The notes below the pieces were generated by a model. That model worked only from the letters and a program-made list of their open reading frames with translations, did not search any database and was not told the origin of the DNA. Shown here one piece after another: positions 7,229 to 9,774 of a stretch of DNA of 9,774 nucleotides. A program made the translations under genes and the position numbers. The stretch spans positions 1 to 9,774 of the forward strand of contig JAEUIG010000216.1 of NCBI GenBank assembly GCA_016795125.1, in the 5' to 3' direction. Source of the stretch: Planctomycetaceae bacterium. Lineage in GTDB: Bacteria > Planctomycetota > Planctomycetia > Planctomycetales > Planctomycetaceae. How positions within the stretch are numbered: position 1 is the first letter of the stretch; every line of letters starts with the position of its first letter.

Positions 7229-7340
7229 GTCTGCGTTCAACGTCGTGAATCCGAAGATCACCGTGTTCTGAAAAGTCCGGCGTTTGCCTGAGACGCGTCC
7301 GGGACACTGACACAACTGCGTCGGAAGTTCAACCTGACCG

Positions 7341-8921
7341 ATGACCGCCCCTGAGCACCATCACGAAACGTCTGCAGCCGACGGCGGACACGCTCCGGTT
7401 GGCTGGCTGCGACGCCACCGGGCGCTGATCGTCATCTGTCTCCTGTTCGCAGGCCTGCGACTGCCCGTCGCCTGGCGGCAGGTGCCCGCCCAGGACGAAG
7501 AGTATTTCGTCGTGCCGGGTTTGACCATTCTGCGCGACGGCGTGCCGCGCATCCCGTACATGCCGTCCCGCAACCCGCGGGGAGCGTTCTACAAGGCCGA
7601 CGAACTGCTGTTCACGCTCCCCCCGCTGTATTTCTACTGCGAAGCGGTCGTTTACCAGTGCATTGGCGCCAGCACGGGGGCCGCGCGGTTTGTCTCGATG
7701 CTCTGCGCGATCGGCGCCATCGTGGTGGTTCATCGTCTGGCCCGGCTGTTGTTCCACGACGAATCCTCAGCGCTGTGGTCGGCCGGCCTCTACGCGGCGT
7801 CGCGCGCGATCTATTTCCCGGCAATGGTCGCCCGACCTGATATGTTGTGCGGGCTGCTCGGACTGGGTGCGCTGCTGGCCTGCACCCGCTGGACCGAGTC
7901 ACGGCGACGGATTCTGTTGATCGCGGCAGGAGCGCTCATCGGTGCGGCGGGCCTGACGCATCCCTTCGCACTCGTGCCCGCCATCCAGGTGACAGCCTGG
8001 ACGCTGATCGCCTCGCGCGGCTGGAGCAACCGCCTCCGCAACGTGGGAACGCTCGCCGCGGCCGTGCTCCTCGTCTTTCTGCTATGGGTGCCGCTGATCG
8101 CCGTGAACCCGGAGGCATTTCAATCGCAGTTCTACAACGCTGTGCTGAATCAGTCCGGACCCGGTCTGGTGTCACGACTGATTCTGCCCTACAGGTCTCT
8201 GCTGGTGCAGGCGCCGATCTTTCTGGAGCATGTCGGGTTATCGCAGGCTGTGCTGATGATCGGCGCAACGGCGGCCGCAGCCGTCTTGGCCGCGCGACTT
8301 CCCGACGAGGGCCTGCGCACCGGCGCCGTGCTGGCATGTACTGGGTTGTACCTGCATGTGGCCTGCGTGGGAGGTCACCCCACAAGGGGATACTGGTGCT
8401 ATACCGGGGCATTGATGTTCCTCTGCGTCGGCGGCTTGCTGTCGCAACTCCGGTGCGGGCTCGTTGCGGCGGTCCCTCCGGGAATGCGCGCGCCACGACC
8501 GCGTTCACGCGCTCAACTGCGCACGCTCTTCCTGGCAGCCGCGATCATGCTTCCCGGCGCTGGCCTGCGGACAATCGCCGCGCACCTGCGGCACTGGAAC
8601 GACATCAACTACGATGCGCCGCGATTCACCCGGGAGTTGATGGCGGCAGTCCCAGCCGACGCCCGGCTGGTCGTAGACCCGAAGTACGTTTTCGATCTTT
8701 ACCGCGACGGCCGCCACGTGACACTGGCGATGGATTACGACTTTTTCTTCAGTGTGCGCGGCACGGAGTACGATTTCGTTGTCGCAGGTCCCTACTCGAT
8801 CCGGGACGGCATTCCGGCAACGCTGGGGGCGAAATTCGTGAAAGCCTACGGAGACCAGGACGATCTTTTTTCCTGTTACGCGGAGATCTACACATCACCG
8901 GAAGAAGTACCGCGAAGATAG
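7341..8921 (+). CDS. GT39-like integral membrane glycosyltransferase (PMT_2/ArnT type)
   Basis: This 526-residue multi-spanning membrane protein fits the GT-C class that transfers a sugar from a polyprenyl-phosphate donor on the outer face of the inner membrane. A hydrophilic N-terminus with His residues (1-25) precedes the first membrane segment (about 28-45). The first periplasmic loop carries the acidic motif QDEEYF (51-56), the expected catalytic Asp/Glu site of the family, and ARPDM (164-168) matches a second conserved loop. About ten further hydrophobic segments follow between about 118 and 413. A soluble C-terminal domain (about 417-526) is Asp- and Tyr-rich. The sequence is complete. 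Its stop lies inside an inverted repeat, so the final codons (EEVPRR) are encoded by the repeat arm. It starts 112 bases from the divergent methyltransferase. Acceptor and sugar are unknown; the GT2 protein upstream could provide the lipid-linked donor. No Shine-Dalgarno is apparent. Confidence 0.82.
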   Translation: MTAPEHHHETSAADGGHAPVGWLRRHRALIVICLLFAGLRLPVAWRQVPAQDEEYFVVPGLTILRDGVPRIPYMPSRNPRGAFYKADELLFTLPPLYFYCEAVVYQCIGASTGAARFVSMLCAIGAIVVVHRLARLLFHDESSALWSAGLYAASRAIYFPAMVARPDMLCGLLGLGALLACTRWTESRRRILLIAAGALIGAAGLTHPFALVPAIQVTAWTLIASRGWSNRLRNVGTLAAAVLLVFLLWVPLIAVNPEAFQSQFYNAVLNQSGPGLVSRLILPYRSLLVQAPIFLEHVGLSQAVLMIGATAAAAVLAARLPDEGLRTGAVLACTGLYLHVACVGGHPTRGYWCYTGALMFLCVGGLLSQLRCGLVAAVPPGMRAPRPRSRAQLRTLFLAAAIMLPGAGLRTIAAHLRHWNDINYDAPRFTRELMAAVPADARLVVDPKYVFDLYRDGRHVTLAMDYDFFFSVRGTEYDFVVAGPYSIRDGIPATLGAKFVKAYGDQDDLFSCYAEIYTSPEEVPRR

Positions 8922-9028
8922 CGAAAGCCGCGAAAACGTACGAAGAATAAGATGCCCTCCTCGCCTCTCACTCGACAGCAGTGTAATCCTTCGCCTTCTT
9001 TCGAGGTTTTCGCCGTTTTTGCGGTACT
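8906..9028. repeat. Inverted repeat of CGCGAAAG type around the GT39-like stop
   Basis: Two 41-base arms (8906-8946 and the complement of 8988-9028) match at about 29 of 41 positions, separated by about 41 bases. The outer eight bases, AGTACCGC, match perfectly. The pattern of GCGAAA and CGAAAG units resembles a dispersed planctomycete repeat whose translation typically reads AKIAKAAK. The left arm supplies the end of the preceding reading frame and its TAG stop (8919-8921). It may also terminate that transcript ahead of metF. Confidence 0.7.
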
Positions 9029-9133
9029 CTTTTCCCGGTCTGGAAGGCGAGAACGCATCAGGCAAATTCACTAGACTGACGGTTGGCGAACCTGTTGCTG
9101 CTCACGCCGCCGCGTAGGCCGGTTTCGATTCTC

Positions 9134-9138
9134 AGGGG
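9134..9138 (+). promoter_or_regulatory. Ribosome binding site of metF
   Basis: AGGGG lies five bases before the ATG at 9144. It is the clearest Shine-Dalgarno site in the window and fixes the metF start. Confidence 0.7.
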
Positions 9139-9143
9139 AACGT

Positions 9144-9774
9144 ATGCGGATTCGGGACGTTTATGCCCGTCAGTTCGGGCTGTCGATTGAAGTCTTCCCT
9201 CCCAAGTCGGAGCAGGGAGACGCCGCCTTGTGGGACACTCTCGACCGGCTGCGGCGATTTGAGCCGGCCTTCGTCTCGTGCACCTATGGCGCCGGCGGCA
9301 GCACGCGCACCCGGACGATCGATATCTGTCGCACGGTCCAGGACCGCTTCAGTCTGACCGCCACGGCGCACTTCACCTGCGTCGGTTCCACGAATGCCGA
9401 ACTGGTGGAATGGCTGGACCTCGCGCGGACCAGCGGCATCGGCAACATCATGGCCCTGCGCGGCGATCCTCCGCAGGGGGCGAAGGACTTCCAGCCGGTG
9501 GCAGGGGGACTGCGGCACGCGAATGAACTGGTCGAACTCATTCGCCGCCATCATCCGGAGGTCGGCATCGGCGTGGCCGGCTATCCGGAGAAGCATCCCG
9601 AGGCGACCGATGCCGCGTTCGATCTCGCCAACCTCAAGCGCAAGGTCGCCGCCGGCGCCGACGCGGTCTTTACGCAATTGTTCTTCGCGAACGACAGCTT
9701 CCTCCGTTTTCGCGACGCCTGCACGGCCGCCGGCATCGACGTCCCGATTGTCCCGGGCATCATGCCGATTACGG
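9144..9774 (+). CDS. metF: 5,10-methylenetetrahydrofolate reductase, N-terminal part (cut by window edge)
   Basis: MetF reduces 5,10-methylene-tetrahydrofolate to 5-methyl-tetrahydrofolate with FAD and NAD(P)H, supplying the methyl group for methionine synthesis. The 210 codons visible carry the family pattern in order: LSIEVFPPK at residues 13-21 with the catalytic Glu, FVSCTYGAGGSTR around 44-56, TATAHFTCVG near 71-80, NIMALRGDPP near 101-110 (with the RGD segment near FAD), GVAGYPEKHPEA around 142-153, ADAVFTQLFFAND at about 173-185, and PIVPGIMPIT at the edge. About two thirds of the usual 290-310 residues is present; the rest lies beyond the window. The gene follows the inverted repeat and has its own leader of about 115 bases, so it is probably transcribed on its own. 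No riboswitch is recognisable in that leader. The identification is secure. Confidence 0.95.
   Translation, partial: MRIRDVYARQFGLSIEVFPPKSEQGDAALWDTLDRLRRFEPAFVSCTYGAGGSTRTRTIDICRTVQDRFSLTATAHFTCVGSTNAELVEWLDLARTSGIGNIMALRGDPPQGAKDFQPVAGGLRHANELVELIRRHHPEVGIGVAGYPEKHPEATDAAFDLANLKRKVAAGADAVFTQLFFANDSFLRFRDACTAAGIDVPIVPGIMPIT

Noticed and set aside
7847..8950. Plus-strand 367-residue open frame overlapping the GT39-like gene
   Set aside because: It is an out-of-frame shadow of the membrane protein gene, Arg-rich with no membrane segments, ending in the AKIAKAAK repeat artefact.

Overview
The window looks like a chromosomal segment of a high-GC bacterium, most probably a planctomycete (Planctomycetia). 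This is inferred from GC-rich third codon positions, frequent absence of Shine-Dalgarno sites, and several short dispersed repeat types that I associate with planctomycete genomes: heptamer AAAATCC runs, CCCGAAGGG stem-loops, CACGGAGTACACGGAG inverted repeats and CGCGAAAG-rich inverted repeats. Genus cannot be read from the sequence.

Layout. 1-371 holds no gene I can support. 372-983 (+) encodes a small acidic protein with a GRDP-like (glycine-rich domain-containing protein-like) N-terminal domain and a striking C-terminal tail of KCGR repeats. It converges on 1103-2443 (-), S-adenosylhomocysteine hydrolase (ahcY), with a strong hairpin between the two stops. Upstream of ahcY on the same strand is an 87-residue hypothetical protein (2569-2832, -). 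A repeat-rich spacer (about 2886-3080) precedes a rightward sugar-nucleotide/glycan group: nucleotide-sugar dehydrogenase (3084-4370), NAD-dependent sugar epimerase/dehydratase (4377-5399) and a family 2 glycosyltransferase (5461-6186). A leftward class I methyltransferase (6563-7228, -) and a rightward GT39-like integral-membrane glycosyltransferase (7341-8921, +) follow, divergently arranged. The window ends inside metF (9144 to the edge, +), 5,10-methylenetetrahydrofolate reductase.

How the genes may fit together. The dehydrogenase and epimerase would supply activated sugars, the GT2 protein would transfer a sugar (possibly to a lipid carrier), the GT39 protein would use a lipid-linked sugar at the membrane, and the methyltransferase could decorate the product. 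ahcY and metF on either side belong to the methionine/SAM cycle: AHCY clears the S-adenosylhomocysteine that methyltransferases release, and MetF makes the methyl-folate for homocysteine remethylation. That housekeeping genes and glycan genes form one functional unit is inference.

The two most unusual things are the KCGR-repeat tail of the first gene, which has the look of a modified or metal/nucleic-acid-binding Cys-rich segment, and the heptamer tandem array that supplies both the C-terminus of the dehydrogenase and the whole leader before the epimerase start codon.
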